Below, piece by piece: positions 37,801 to 47,422 of a stretch of DNA of 64,000 nt. Below the pieces are notes generated by a model. The model had not been told where the DNA came from and searched no databases. It saw only the letters and a program-made list of their open reading frames with translations. The stretch's first letter is position 1; each line of letters opens with the position of its first letter. The stretch lies in the NCBI RefSeq assembly GCF_011074885.1, contig NC_054684.1, positions 248,001-312,000 of the forward strand. Reading direction: 5' to 3'. This DNA comes from Brettanomyces bruxellensis (lineage: Eukaryota; Ascomycota; Pichiomycetes; Pichiales; Pichiaceae). The position numbers and the translations under genes were made by a program.

Positions 37801-38257
37801 TGATCTTGTGACCTTTCGCAACTGGTGGCTTGAATATCAAGGGGGTAAAATTGATAAAAGTAATGATAACAAGATGAGGAGAAAGATCAGAAAGCAAATG
37901 AGTAAGGCTGATTTGTTTTTAGGACGCGATTTCCCTGATCCTGCAGTGATCAATGCATACTTACATCCAGAAGTTGATCATGATAAAACAAAGTTTCAAT
38001 GGGGTTATCCGAATTTGGACAAACTAAGAACATTCTTGATGTTCAATGTGGGATGGACACAAGATAAGATTGATCAGATTCTTATTCCAATAATAAAGAG
38101 TATGAACAAGCCACAGAAAATTATTGAAGAGTTCTTCCCAGCCGAACTGGTAAGAAAAAGAAGGAAAATCATGATGGGAAAAAGACTCACTGAGGCCACT
38201 AATAAATTGAAGGCGTCGTATGATGAGCGTCAAGCTGAAAGTAAAGGGCAACATTGA
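34841..38257 (+). CDS. RAD2: Rad2/XPG nucleotide-excision-repair endonuclease
   Basis: This 1138-residue protein has the split nuclease of the XPG class. The N domain (residues 1-95, MGVHELWDIVGP) includes catalytic Asp30 and Asp77. The I domain (about 884-970) contains MEAEAQCAE, TDDSDCF and LGSDY (963-967) followed by a helix-hairpin-helix. Between them lies a 780-residue acidic spacer typical of Rad2 and absent from FEN1 and Exo1. The spacer has a ubiquitin-interacting motif (EEDELRQAIELS, 552-563) and an Asp-run at about 425-440. S. cerevisiae Rad2 is 1031 residues. It cuts 3' of the lesion within TFIIH-bound repair complexes; the spacer binds TFIIH and RPA. The C-terminus is basic, as expected for nuclear targeting. 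An MBF-type site lies upstream. Confidence 0.95.
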   Translation: MGVHELWDIVGPTARPVRLEALRSKRLAIDASIWIYQFLKAVRDKNGNTLKNAHIVGFFRRICKLLYFGIRPVFVFDGGVPALKKQTIRKRKERRQDQKENVEKTAQRLLAKQLQHRAEAENEGDRAIISHKQVFATKREVPIENLQFEEYYDDNNYLKSAHISQSGGQEPKKKERESKFFGKQDDYDLPRLEKFDIDKNDERMVTDYEYDRLTQNIKDGLGDVNLDNIDPESSQFDKLPLSTQYIILSHLRLRSRLRMGYTKDQLEALFPNSMEFSKFQIQMVQKRNYYTQRLMNASGMDKDSFDDISRRVAGEKNREYKLKRTEGGYVLSITKENEDEGRTVEKPIKISDENETEDDKESFQSEDEFLDNFEPDNNDSGNEIDSLDYWPDTDDSNKVGNEKKLDKKSPGSITYSENNDNKNDSDDDDDDDNDDDSVQWEDLSLDKKTSSFPIEMNKSGLPTISLRENKPQHHEAVTAFMDPSIHSDNTLFVEQSKNKERNTPDPIMDKIKSLYEYAERNNKNNATMTVPPIIQQDTESFPTDEDELHSMEEDELRQAIELSKKDYRSMQQKSNDKADSNIVTARDTDQPPIILTKEALSKTLKLPTFNTGGSLLQKGNVPQIHKKKKTHDNITAEKVSSDSNSPKGFAAKNAEVSSKPKNDSKIPAKLPDWFNNTEVNQTPEERFKSDIGVNNALNEKTEDEKAGIVKFSEVEDLLSAKDEVSDPLILDDANKPKEKAEVIYIRDSDEYDSPATQESPKESAVQVSGNAQVQKSRTAEQIPDDLVANPLSRSNGAKQGLEDSYEFSEEEEEILNQNLKKEEETYGQFVDTISQNVAPRQNSGSKWTMDEEIKLQEKLKKQKRDSDEVSTSMILDVQDLLSRFGIPFITAPMEAEAQCAELFGLKLVDGIVTDDSDCFLFGGSIIYKNMFNEKNFVECYQLEDIAMDMGLTRKQMIDLALMLGSDYTSGLKGVGKVTAVEILSEFGDLVTFRNWWLEYQGGKIDKSNDNKMRRKIRKQMSKADLFLGRDFPDPAVINAYLHPEVDHDKTKFQWGYPNLDKLRTFLMFNVGWTQDKIDQILIPIIKSMNKPQKIIEEFFPAELVRKRRKIMMGKRLTEATNKLKASYDERQAESKGQH

Positions 38258-38357
38258 TACTTTTGTAGATGAATAAGCAAACTATAATGAAATGGAAGAA
38301 AATGTAAAAAAAGAAACGGATTAGAAATCATGAGACAAGTCTCAAATCAAAACTCAT

Positions 38358-38813
38358 TCAGAATTCATTGGTCCAAAACTTTTTGTCATAATCTTCTGTT
38401 AGCTCTTCATCACCTCCATATATATTTTGCCATCTTGCAAATCCACCCCTTAGAACATATACATTAATACTTTTCGCAAACTTTATTTCATCCGATGACG
38501 ATTTAGAACTCTCGATAACTGCGTTTAAATATCTTAAAAGCATCATAGCACTAGAGGGACCTCTTTGTTGACTCAGCGTACAGTGAAAAACGATGCTTTT
38601 GCAGTTAATCTCTTTCAAAGTATCATATATGTTTGGTAGTTCATGTTTTACTTGAGCCGATGGGATATTCTTGGATCCCTTAATATGTCCTCCGACGTAA
38701 TCTGAATCTCTAACATCTATGATTAAAAAAGGAAACTTTTCGTCCCTTTTCAATATCCATTCTCTCAAAACTGAAGGTTCAATATATTTCAGGTCCGCAA
38801 CAGTAAATGCCAT
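38358..38813 (-). CDS. YCH1: Rhodanese-like phosphatase Ych1
   Basis: I start at the ATG at 38813 (151 residues), because the longer frame opens with TTG. It is a single Cdc25-type rhodanese domain: VRDSDYVGGHIKGS (about 35-48), then the active-site loop HCTLSQQRGPS with the catalytic Cys, then VYVLRGGFARWQ. S. cerevisiae Ych1 (148 residues) has the same loop, HCMLSQQRGPS, and the same overall length. The loop is longer than in sulfurtransferases, which points to phosphatase or arsenate-reductase-like activity. In S. cerevisiae YCH1 and PCT1 are also direct neighbours (YGR203W and YGR202C), which supports the call. Confidence 0.9.
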   Translation of the reverse strand: MAFTVADLKYIEPSVLREWILKRDEKFPFLIIDVRDSDYVGGHIKGSKNIPSAQVKHELPNIYDTLKEINCKSIVFHCTLSQQRGPSSAMMLLRYLNAVIESSKSSSDEIKFAKSINVYVLRGGFARWQNIYGGDEELTEDYDKKFWTNEF

Positions 38814-39023
38814 GTTCCATATTACATATAATTGTATTGAAGCATCAATCAAGTATGACGTCCGATTCGTTAATAGTTAGACATGAAAGTGTTAAATGAA
38901 CGTGTAAACAGCTGCGGAAAAAAAATATTTTTTTAGATAAAATAACTATAGTACACTAAACTTAAAGTTCTCTCTCTATTCATTATAGTTTTCTCTGTCA
39001 GACTTTTTATATAGATACTCAGG

Positions 39024-40241
39024 TCAAATTCTGCCTTCTCTTGCCATTTTCCTTAGGCCCATTCTCTTTCTAGGAGAAATTCTGGAGTGTCTATTCATGG
39101 ATGGCCTTCTCTTTCTCCTCACCGTTAATGTTGGGATCTTTTCATCTCCTGATTCTGGATCTGGTGTAGCCTCACTATCATCCAAAAATACATCATAGTC
39201 ATCCATATTTTTATTTCTAGATGGGTCGATACCAACCCAATCCTTCAAATTATCCAGTAAACTGCGATGAGACGATGTCCTGGAGAGCCCATTTGCGTTG
39301 TATTTCAACGCAAATTTATCAATTGGTGCATTTCCTTTGCTGATATTGCGAGCTCTATGTGTGTTTTTTCTTAATGCCTCACGAACTAAAGTATACAAAT
39401 CCTTAGACTTGTATTTTATGCTATCATTATAGTTCCTCCATGATTTCCTGAATTCACCAACCTGCTTCTTTAAGTCAAGTTCGTTCTTTTTCAACCAGGA
39501 AACATTCAATTCCTTTCTGGTGGCCCCACGTGCAAAATTTCTCATCAAATACTTGTCGTAGTCTCTGATTATCTTAGTAATGATATCAGATGTGGATATC
39601 CCTTCCGTCCTCTGTGTTGCCACAAACATTCCAGCTTTCTTCATTGGCTTATAAATATCTTCAATTCCATCTGCAACATAAGGAATATCATCATGAGCAC
39701 AATAGTCAATATGATGCTTCTTTACGAAGTCCATGGTGATAATCCAAGGTGCATTCTCAACAACTTCATCCACCCATTTGCAATGTCTAACAGTTTCATA
39801 TCTCTGCTTATCGGTTAATACAGTCAATCCCTTCCTAGAGTGTGTTTCTTTATCATTAGGTATTCCCACTATCAACTGAACGTTTGGAAATGCCTTCTTG
39901 CATTGCTCCAATTGCCTCATATGTCCAAGATGAAACAGATCAAATACTCCATCTGCATAAACTCTCACTGGCCGATCAGTTGGTGGTACATTTAAACGAT
40001 AACCTTTCGGTCTAAATTTTCTGTACTTCGCAGGTAACTCATCATCATATTTCTTTTCCTGTTCCTCAAATGTTAAGCCCTTGTCTGTTTTCTTTCCCTC
40101 AGCATTTAATAACTTTTGTTTCTTTCTCGTGCTAGTCACTGTCATCTTGCCGTCATTTTTCTGGGTTTCCCTTTCCCCCGAATCTCTACCTCTTTTAATA
40201 CCTCGCTTAACAGTTGTTTGTTCAAGCTCCTTTTTTATCAT
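39024..40241 (-). CDS. PCT1: Choline-phosphate cytidylyltransferase Pct1
   Basis: This 405-residue protein is the CTP:phosphocholine cytidylyltransferase, the rate-limiting step of the Kennedy pathway to phosphatidylcholine. The catalytic domain (about 91-225) has HLGH at 104-107 and RTEGISTSDI at 211-220. Residues 1-60 are Lys/Arg-rich and serve nuclear localisation in S. cerevisiae. An amphipathic, basic membrane-binding segment follows the catalytic domain (about 235-310), and an acidic then Arg-rich tail ends the protein. S. cerevisiae Pct1 is 424 residues. YCH1 is its next neighbour on the same strand. Confidence 0.93.
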   Translation of the reverse strand: MIKKELEQTTVKRGIKRGRDSGERETQKNDGKMTVTSTRKKQKLLNAEGKKTDKGLTFEEQEKKYDDELPAKYRKFRPKGYRLNVPPTDRPVRVYADGVFDLFHLGHMRQLEQCKKAFPNVQLIVGIPNDKETHSRKGLTVLTDKQRYETVRHCKWVDEVVENAPWIITMDFVKKHHIDYCAHDDIPYVADGIEDIYKPMKKAGMFVATQRTEGISTSDIITKIIRDYDKYLMRNFARGATRKELNVSWLKKNELDLKKQVGEFRKSWRNYNDSIKYKSKDLYTLVREALRKNTHRARNISKGNAPIDKFALKYNANGLSRTSSHRSLLDNLKDWVGIDPSRNKNMDDYDVFLDDSEATPDPESGDEKIPTLTVRRKRRPSMNRHSRISPRKRMGLRKMAREGRI

Positions 40242-41084
40242 TTTTTGTCCCCTGAATGTTCAATCGAAATGAAATGCAATATTTATTTATGTTTCCTAAC
40301 GTTCCAATCAAAAAAAAAGTTATACGAACAGGCGCCGTAAAGATATTCCACGAAAATTTTAGGTCGATGTGCTGTTTGTAAGAAATATAAACAGTATAAT
40401 TAGAAGATGTTCGGTCTTGATTTTAAATCTAGATACGTATATCAAAATATAAAAGAGCAGCCTTTAAAATATATGGGAGTAAGAAATGGAAGGGGTGAGT
40501 GCTGCAAGGACTGGTCCGAATTTTTGTCAATTGTGCTACACATTCGGGAAATTCTGATCAAATCAGCTATCGTATCGAGAAATTTTCGCCGAGTTTGAAT
40601 GAACGAATTTTCTTGATTTAATAAGGAAAAATTTCACAGGCACGTTTGGCGTTATCCATGCGTGCAAGTAAGGCCCTTTTTGCTTGGACTGAAATTCCGC
40701 AATTACATAATTTTATGAACGATAAAATAGCAAATTTAATTTAATTTGCAAAAAAAAAAAAGACAGCACAGATTGCACTACTTCCTTAGAATAAGCCAAG
40801 AAAATAGCCTCTAATTGATAGTCGTACACAAATAATGAAGGAAATGTTATAATATTGTACTGCATTTAGACATGTTGTAATGCAAAAAATGAGTACGTTC
40901 GAGCCATTTCACGTAAGACTATGGACGCGCCTGTAACCTTATTTTTTTTTATCATTTTTTTCTCTTTTCCCTCTGTTTACTTGTCAATCATTTTCAACTG
41001 ATGTTTGCCATTCTTGCTTTGTTCTTCGACACCATCATGATTTCGCCAGAATAAGGGAGTAGCTCACACATTTTTATTCATTCA
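40242..41084. promoter_or_regulatory. Divergent promoter region of PCT1 and APL6
   Basis: These 843 bases hold both promoters. The 63-codon frame at 40407 shows nothing that looks like a conserved protein. A-runs at about 40749-40760 and T-runs at about 40941-40970 were seen; no specific site was recognised. Confidence 0.45.
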
Positions 41085-43538
41085 ATGAGTGATTCAAAAT
41101 TAGCAAAAAACATTGGGACCTTTTTTGGAAACCTCAATTTTGAGTCTTCAAAAGAATACCTTCCACCATCACTCACCAAAATTATCAATAGTAATTATTA
41201 TTCCAATGATACATTCTTCACTACAGCAGAGGCCATTAAAGGGTTAAATTCTGGAAATGGGAAGGAGGTGTATACTATTTTAAAATTTATAGTTCGTCTA
41301 ATGTCCACGAAACAGAAGTGTGAACATGTCACAGAATTATTACCACATATTATCAAGAATGTGAGCTCCGGCAACTTGAAGATTCGGCGATTGGTTTATT
41401 ATATCTTACTTCGATTTAGTGAGCAACAACCTGATGTATCATTATTATCAATCAACACAATGCAAAAGGCTCTCTCTAGTAAGAATTGTATAAGCAGAGC
41501 CTTAGCCATAAGGTGTTTGAGTGAAATAGATATTCCGTCTATTCTTCCTATTCTTTCACTTTCACTCAAGAAAACGGTCAAGGATTCTTCACCCTTAGTA
41601 CGATCAGCCTCAGCAGTGGCTATACGTAATTGCTTTGAATTGGACAAGGTATATTCCCAGGAGGAAAGAGCGAGTATAGGTTCACTTCTAAAGGATACAT
41701 CTTCACTGAGTTATCAGCTTTATAGCTACGTTGACGTATTACTGAGTGATAGTGATCCTCATGTTGTTGGATCTGCTATTCTTTGTTTTAGAAAGATTTT
41801 TCCTGGATGTTTTGATCTGATTCACCCAAAGCTTTTACATCTTATCACTAAGCTTGGATATTTGGACAATTACTCTACTGTTGCTTTGTTGGATATGTTA
41901 ACAGATTATGCTAAGCTATTTTTTCCTTCAACAGAAGAAGTAAAAAGTGAAGATGAGTTACCTACTGTGTTACGTGACTTGCTATCACATTTGGGTATCT
42001 TGATATATAGTGATTCCGAAGCCGTTGTGCTTGCAGTCGCAAAATGTGCAACATGCCTTTTTCCATTTGCCGTGGGCCATTTAAATATTGTTCCTGCGTT
42101 ATTGAGGTATGCGGCTGGATCTGCAACTTCTAGCTTTGATGAACAGCACATGAGAGAAATTGCCCTTTTTGAAATTGATTATTTGCTTGGGAAAAGTTTG
42201 ATTACATTAGAACCATCTGAAATTTCTACGTTCGTTCCTGTCACGCATGACAGCTTTTTGGTATGCAAACAGAAATTAAAGATCTTGTTCTCCATGATGT
42301 CCTCTAAAAATTTCAATTTCATCTTTACTGAAACTAAGTTTTTTGTCAATAATACTGACAACAATATATTATTGAGATGTTTTGCTATAAAGAGCATTAC
42401 TAAAACAATAATGTCTGACTTAGAGTCCAAGCAAAAATTCCTGATTGTGCAGTTTTTAATGGATGAGTTGCACTCTTCTGATGATGATATGCTCGTCAGT
42501 GAAAGTATAACCGGTTTGAAACAATTGATACAGAATGATCTTGTCAGTCATATTAATGTACTTATCAAATTAGTTGGAATGTTATTGAAGATTGATAATG
42601 ACAATGATGGAGCTAGAGATGATTTGAGTATGACATCATTGGCTAAAGCATCCATCATATGGCTTATAGGAGAGTTTGCTATTAATTTTCCCGATCTTTC
42701 TGAGAGCAGTGAGGCGACACAAGGAGATGTGATCAAAATGAATTCTTTGCATGACTATCTCCCAGATGCTTTTAGAATCCTAGTATCACATTTTAAAAAA
42801 TCTGAAATTATTGTGAAGCTAGCAATATTGGGCTCTCTTGCCAAGTCAGTAACCCGGAATATATATGCTTACAAAAAGGACGGTATTGAGTTTACATTAA
42901 ACGGAAATGCTCTTTTCAAGACTTTTAATTATGTGCTTCAGCTAACAAAGTATGACCGTGATGTAGACATTCGTGATAGGTCACGTCTTGTTGGATCACT
43001 TCTTCCAAATGTTGTGTATTGTCCAGCCAAGCCAGCAAACTCTTCCCGGCTTGATATAGACAGCTTGCTTCAGGATCCAAATGTATGTTCTTGGTGTCAT
43101 GAGAAAATTAACGTCATAGATTTTGCACTTTACGCGTTTCAAAATGAGAAACCTAAGCCTGCTGTTTCTTTGGACTCGCAGGATTTAGACTTCTTTGAGT
43201 ATATCAGAAAGTATCAGGAAATTACGCCTAGCCGTCTTGATTCTTCCGACTTGGAGTATTATAATGAACTAAGATGTCAGAGCTTTGAGCTTAAGGATTA
43301 CGGTTTTGATTCTAATGCAATTAGTTCTTCATCCCTTAATTCTGGACAGCGGTTATCAAGTTCAAGGATTTTTTCATCGGGATCATCTGGGGTAGTGTCC
43401 TCACCGAACTTGGATAACCATCGAAATGACACTCCACAACCTTCTTGGAAAAGTAGATCTAATGTTAACAAGTACCGACTTCAAACATTAGATGATTTTC
43501 TTGGTGATGGTAATGATGATAGTAGTGACTCCACTTAG
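41085..43538 (+). CDS. APL6: AP-3 adaptor complex beta subunit Apl6
   Basis: This 817-residue protein is a large adaptin built of helical repeats (about 55-620), beginning with the beta-adaptin pattern KIRRLVYYILLRF (about 98-110) and IRCLSEI. The AP-3-specific feature is a relatively long, Ser/Asp-rich hinge (about 700-817) that lacks a clathrin box that I can identify. S. cerevisiae Apl6 is 809 residues. AP-3 carries cargo such as Vam3 and alkaline phosphatase from the Golgi straight to the vacuole. The alternative, AP-1 or AP-2 beta (Apl2, Apl1), is less likely given the hinge and the divergent N-terminal repeats. Confidence 0.83.
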   Translation: MSDSKLAKNIGTFFGNLNFESSKEYLPPSLTKIINSNYYSNDTFFTTAEAIKGLNSGNGKEVYTILKFIVRLMSTKQKCEHVTELLPHIIKNVSSGNLKIRRLVYYILLRFSEQQPDVSLLSINTMQKALSSKNCISRALAIRCLSEIDIPSILPILSLSLKKTVKDSSPLVRSASAVAIRNCFELDKVYSQEERASIGSLLKDTSSLSYQLYSYVDVLLSDSDPHVVGSAILCFRKIFPGCFDLIHPKLLHLITKLGYLDNYSTVALLDMLTDYAKLFFPSTEEVKSEDELPTVLRDLLSHLGILIYSDSEAVVLAVAKCATCLFPFAVGHLNIVPALLRYAAGSATSSFDEQHMREIALFEIDYLLGKSLITLEPSEISTFVPVTHDSFLVCKQKLKILFSMMSSKNFNFIFTETKFFVNNTDNNILLRCFAIKSITKTIMSDLESKQKFLIVQFLMDELHSSDDDMLVSESITGLKQLIQNDLVSHINVLIKLVGMLLKIDNDNDGARDDLSMTSLAKASIIWLIGEFAINFPDLSESSEATQGDVIKMNSLHDYLPDAFRILVSHFKKSEIIVKLAILGSLAKSVTRNIYAYKKDGIEFTLNGNALFKTFNYVLQLTKYDRDVDIRDRSRLVGSLLPNVVYCPAKPANSSRLDIDSLLQDPNVCSWCHEKINVIDFALYAFQNEKPKPAVSLDSQDLDFFEYIRKYQEITPSRLDSSDLEYYNELRCQSFELKDYGFDSNAISSSSLNSGQRLSSSRIFSSGSSGVVSSPNLDNHRNDTPQPSWKSRSNVNKYRLQTLDDFLGDGNDDSSDST

Positions 43539-43935
43539 TCTTGTAATAACGTATTACAATAAAAGTTTTTAAAAGTAATTAAAGCATGTTTGTTTTCTAA
43601 CGTAATTAACACTTGTACGCTATCAAGTATATATTGTTTAGTGCAATTTATGATTTTGGTTAGTGTTGTAAAACAAAGTAAAAGGTTACAATGTTCTTTA
43701 GTACTGAAAATAGCAGAGAATTGTAAGTGTGATAATTTAGTAATGGCATCACGTACAGATTCGAAATGTTGCTGGCACCGCCCTTTCCATTTTTTCGCTC
43801 ATCGCAAAGTTTTAACTTTTTTTTTCCGAACGCTTGTGTTCATCTAAATCAATCACAAACATACAAAATCTAAAGATCATTTCCTTCGTATTATAAAGAC
43901 CTAAGCGTTGCAACATTGTGCGACATTCATACAAA
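43539..43935. promoter_or_regulatory. TIM13 promoter
   Basis: Between two co-directional genes. A T-run at about 43815-43825 lies about 110 bases before the TIM13 ATG. No gene and no specific site were recognised. Confidence 0.4.
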
Positions 43936-44244
43936 ATGGGGTCTTTTCTTGGTTTTGGTGGTGGAAATAAAAATGAAGGATCTACGGCACCAGCTGCTGA
44001 TTCCCAGGCTCTAGAAGTTAAAAGCAAAATAAAAAACAGCATAGCACAGGAAATGGCTACGGCATATGCTACGGGGTTGGTTAACGCATTATCGGAAAAT
44101 TGCTTTCAAAAATGTATTATTAAGCCATCAGATAGTTTAAGTACAGCCGACGAGAAGTGTATATCTGACTGTGCATCGAAATTTATGAGATCCTGGAATT
44201 TAATTAGTAAAGAGTATATTTCCAGGATAAATAAACAGTCATGA
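43936..44244 (+). CDS. TIM13: Small Tim chaperone Tim13
   Basis: I use the ATG at 43936 (102 residues), because the longer frame starts with GTG. The twin CX3C motif is clear: CFQKC (about 62-66) and CISDC (about 81-85). The strings ENCFQKC and FMRSWNLISKEYISR match S. cerevisiae Tim13 (105 residues) closely and exclude Tim8, Tim9, Tim10 and Tim12. Tim13 pairs with Tim8 in the mitochondrial intermembrane space and guides Tim23-type precursors to the inner membrane. Confidence 0.94.
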   Translation: MGSFLGFGGGNKNEGSTAPAADSQALEVKSKIKNSIAQEMATAYATGLVNALSENCFQKCIIKPSDSLSTADEKCISDCASKFMRSWNLISKEYISRINKQS

Positions 44245-44515
44245 TGGCGAGTTTAGGCTGATGCTTGTAAATAGAGTCATACATGACACTTTATAGTAAA
44301 TTTTTGTTAAGTTATAATGCAAATATACATTGTTAATTACGTTGTCAGCTGAACTAAAAATGACCGAGATGTGTTTGGTTGTTTTCCTCGGTAATCCACT
44401 TTTTTTAGAGCTCCCCCACTTTTTTCTTTGTCAACAGAAGGCTTAAAAGACTTACCCGTTTAGTTTTGGTAAGGATCTAGTTTCCACATTTGTTTGCTAG
44501 GAAGGCTGCGTTATA

Positions 44516-46459
44516 ATGTTTGGTAACTCGTTGTTGGTGAGAAATTTGGCTCGAAAGTGTGCTTGGTCTACGACTAAAATGTCTGCGTGTGTTGTAACCA
44601 GAAATTATGCCAAGCTGTTAAATAGGAATACAACAAACTCTCCAGGGAAAAAAGGTAAGTTAAAAGATGATAATGATCTTGAGTTCTTTAGAAGGTTTCT
44701 GAAAGAAAGCAAAACTGGATCAAAAGTATTAAACGAAAAAAATATAAACATTGAGAACACACCTACAGAAGCTGATCTGCAAGAAAATGGAAACAGTAGT
44801 GAAGAAAATCCGAAGAGTTCCAGTAAGAGATTGGACTGGTACATTGCATTGCAGAATGGAATAAAGGAATCAAATATAGACAAAATTTCTGATATAAGAG
44901 CACAACTTTATGTCTTTACTATGGAACCCAAAGTAAAAGAACTATCTAGTGATTTTATGAGCTCTCTAAGTCCATTTCTTGAAAATTTCGGGTCCCAGGT
45001 ACTTGCGGATACTCTACAAAAAGATCCGCAGTATAGTATTATTTATCAGAAGAATCCAAATATGGCGTACCTTCTTGCGGCCGCCTCATATCTTGAAGGT
45101 CTTGAGACAGCCCAGGTGATAGATAGTAGAATGGCTATAAAGCGTGAAGCCATTCCAGATGAATTACTTTATGAGGAATTCCACGACGAGCTTCATAATT
45201 ATGAAAGAGAGAAAAGAAAATTTAAACAAGCATCCATAAGTTCGGTGGTTAAAGCATTCTTAAGTTTACCTGAATCGCCCTTTCTTTACTTGCCTTCTTA
45301 TGATTTGGAAATATTCCTACATTTCTTGGTTGAAAGTGAGGAAGAAGTTGATCCAGAAATTTTAGCCACGTTGTACTCTAATCTTATGGAATGTGGAATT
45401 CCTATGACACCAGATGAAAGTATACAATTTCTCTGGGCAAAATTGAAGCTATTACGGACGTTCGATATTTCAGCATACGAAATTCTACGAATGGGTCCAA
45501 GACCCCCTGATGACAGAAGGTTGTGCGAACAGTATAATTTATTTCTTGAATGCGCCCTAAATTATGGAGATTTCAATCTATTTAGCCGCATAATGAAGGA
45601 CATGGATGATGAAGATCTCCAGCCAAACAGAAAGACGTTTAGATTGTTCTCGGAGTATTTTACGGCGACGAGGGACTTAACTAATTTTCTTAATTTATGG
45701 AAGCTTCGAGTCGAAAATTATCAATTGATTCTCACGGCAGAGGACTTTACATCCCTCATTACTGGTCTTTTGAAAATGGATGATACGGAAGCAGTTTCCT
45801 TTGCAGGAGATGTTTTCTTCTATCTCGACCTCATCAGAAAGACCTACCGAAATGTTTACAAGGATGATATTAAAAGTCAACACTTGGTTGGTGCATTGGA
45901 GATGGATAATTCGAGGATTTTACCGGGTAATATTTTAATGGATATTTATGACTTATGTGTTTCTGAGCAAGAAATTATTATGATTTATCCTCACATTTCA
46001 CAAGAAATATATGATAGTCTTATTGAATCGTGTGACACGATTTCGCAGTTGCAAGAGTGGATATTAAAGATGGATCAGGAACACATATCCCAAACAGCAA
46101 AAAGCTTCTCTCTCATAATTGAAAAACTTCATGAGAAGAGACAAATTCTCAAGTTTGAAGTTTTCAAGAAAATCATTTTCGATCTACTCAGTAACGGAGA
46201 TACCGCACTTCATATGATCTTAATATCAAAGAATCTAAGACTTTTTACGGAGATGTGTGAAATGTATGTGCGATCCGGAGATTTGAAGTCTGAAAGCAGT
46301 TTGAGCTCTTTTGAAACTGTCAAAACGTTATTGCCACAGTTGGAGAGTTATGAACAAATAGGAATTGCCAATCTAGGAACCGGGAAAAAGAATATGGTCG
46401 AGTTAAGTGCAAAGCTCTTTAAAGCAATCATGAATTTGGTCAAACCAAATGATGTCTAG
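44516..46459 (+). CDS. Mitochondrial PPR-like protein
   Basis: This 647-residue protein has a basic, hydroxylated N-terminus without acidic residues over its first 35 positions (SLLVRNLARKCAWSTTK), as expected of a mitochondrial presequence. The rest is largely alpha-helical. Pentatricopeptide-like repeats appear between about 330 and 430, for example YNLFLECALNYGDFNLFSRIMKDM followed by PNRKTFRLFSEYF. The length equals that of S. cerevisiae Rmd9 (646), which binds the 3' ends of mitochondrial mRNAs, but I could not confirm this from sequence motifs, and other PPR proteins (Aep3, Dmr1) are possible. A role in mitochondrial gene expression is inference from the presequence and repeats. Confidence 0.6.
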   Translation: MFGNSLLVRNLARKCAWSTTKMSACVVTRNYAKLLNRNTTNSPGKKGKLKDDNDLEFFRRFLKESKTGSKVLNEKNINIENTPTEADLQENGNSSEENPKSSSKRLDWYIALQNGIKESNIDKISDIRAQLYVFTMEPKVKELSSDFMSSLSPFLENFGSQVLADTLQKDPQYSIIYQKNPNMAYLLAAASYLEGLETAQVIDSRMAIKREAIPDELLYEEFHDELHNYEREKRKFKQASISSVVKAFLSLPESPFLYLPSYDLEIFLHFLVESEEEVDPEILATLYSNLMECGIPMTPDESIQFLWAKLKLLRTFDISAYEILRMGPRPPDDRRLCEQYNLFLECALNYGDFNLFSRIMKDMDDEDLQPNRKTFRLFSEYFTATRDLTNFLNLWKLRVENYQLILTAEDFTSLITGLLKMDDTEAVSFAGDVFFYLDLIRKTYRNVYKDDIKSQHLVGALEMDNSRILPGNILMDIYDLCVSEQEIIMIYPHISQEIYDSLIESCDTISQLQEWILKMDQEHISQTAKSFSLIIEKLHEKRQILKFEVFKKIIFDLLSNGDTALHMILISKNLRLFTEMCEMYVRSGDLKSESSLSSFETVKTLLPQLESYEQIGIANLGTGKKNMVELSAKLFKAIMNLVKPNDV

Positions 46460-47422
46460 ACGACATCTTAAGCTATGCCCCAATAAAATTGGAGTTAGTC
46501 ATCGCAATTCTGTAAATAGCGTATTTTTGCGTATATAGCATAGAAAATAAACGGATCGCCTTAAGTTTTTTAGAAGCGCGGTGCATTACGAATGTAAATA
46601 AAGCCTGGCGTCCCTTTTTTCCCAGCCATGGTAAAAGGAAATAAATTAAAGTAACTTGAAATATTATCTGAATAGTATACCCATCCAGCTTGATGCCAAA
46701 CCAAATAGCGCCAAACCTAACAGCAGACTATGGGAGAGAAGGACTAAAATAAGTTCTAAAGAAAACAGCAAGGAAATAAAAAGCCACCACTATTGTAACC
46801 ACTACAAATTAACAGCGTAACCATCATTGAAATCCGATCCTTATCTCTTGGAACTTTTTTTTTCACTCTGACACAATTTTATTTATTTACTTAACTCCGA
46901 TAACAAGAATCTCTGACTCTAAACTTGGATTGCGAGTGAGCCATACAATTTTTTTTTAATCCACACGTGCACATTTCGGTAAACTTTCAATTATTTCAAT
47001 ACACGTGACCTCAGATTGTTCTTTGAAAAACTTTTCTTCAGCTCTCAATAATTAATTCTTACTAATTAGCGCACGAGGAACTAGGTTGTTCCTGATAAAT
47101 GCTGGAAAAGCCCCAAATAACCACTGTGGCATCCAAATTTTTTGTGGTCATCCGCCATCTCAGTTGACTCAATTTTCCGCCATACATTATCTTTACTAAT
47201 GACTGAAAGTTTCAAGCATAATAATACGTGGGGTTATTGATAGGTATAAGTTAGGGTCAATTTCCGGAAATGTAACTGTAGAAGGTTCAAACATTTGTAT
47301 GCATTTATACTTCAATCTATATCTTACTTCAATTACTATAGCATTTAACTCAGTCGACTAATCAATCCTACAATCAGTCTATTATAATTTTGTCTGAAGC
47401 TGTCTTACTAAAGAATAATAAC
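46460..47422. promoter_or_regulatory. Long upstream region of the ECL1-like gene
   Basis: No coding gene was seen in these 963 bases. The right half holds several recognisable regulatory motifs, listed separately; the left half is AT-rich 3' sequence of the PPR-like gene. Confidence 0.5.
46964..47171. promoter_or_regulatory. Cluster of Cbf1, Met31/32 and Gcn4-like sites
   Basis: CACGTG occurs at 46964-46969 and at 47002-47007; the second sits in ACACGTGACC, whose reverse complement contains GTCACGTG, the Cbf1 consensus. ACTGTGGC at 47123-47130 matches the Met31/Met32 core. TGACTCA at 47165-47171 is a perfect Gcn4 core. In S. cerevisiae this set marks sulfur-amino-acid genes. The cluster lies 250-460 bases before the ECL1-like ATG. 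Confidence 0.55.
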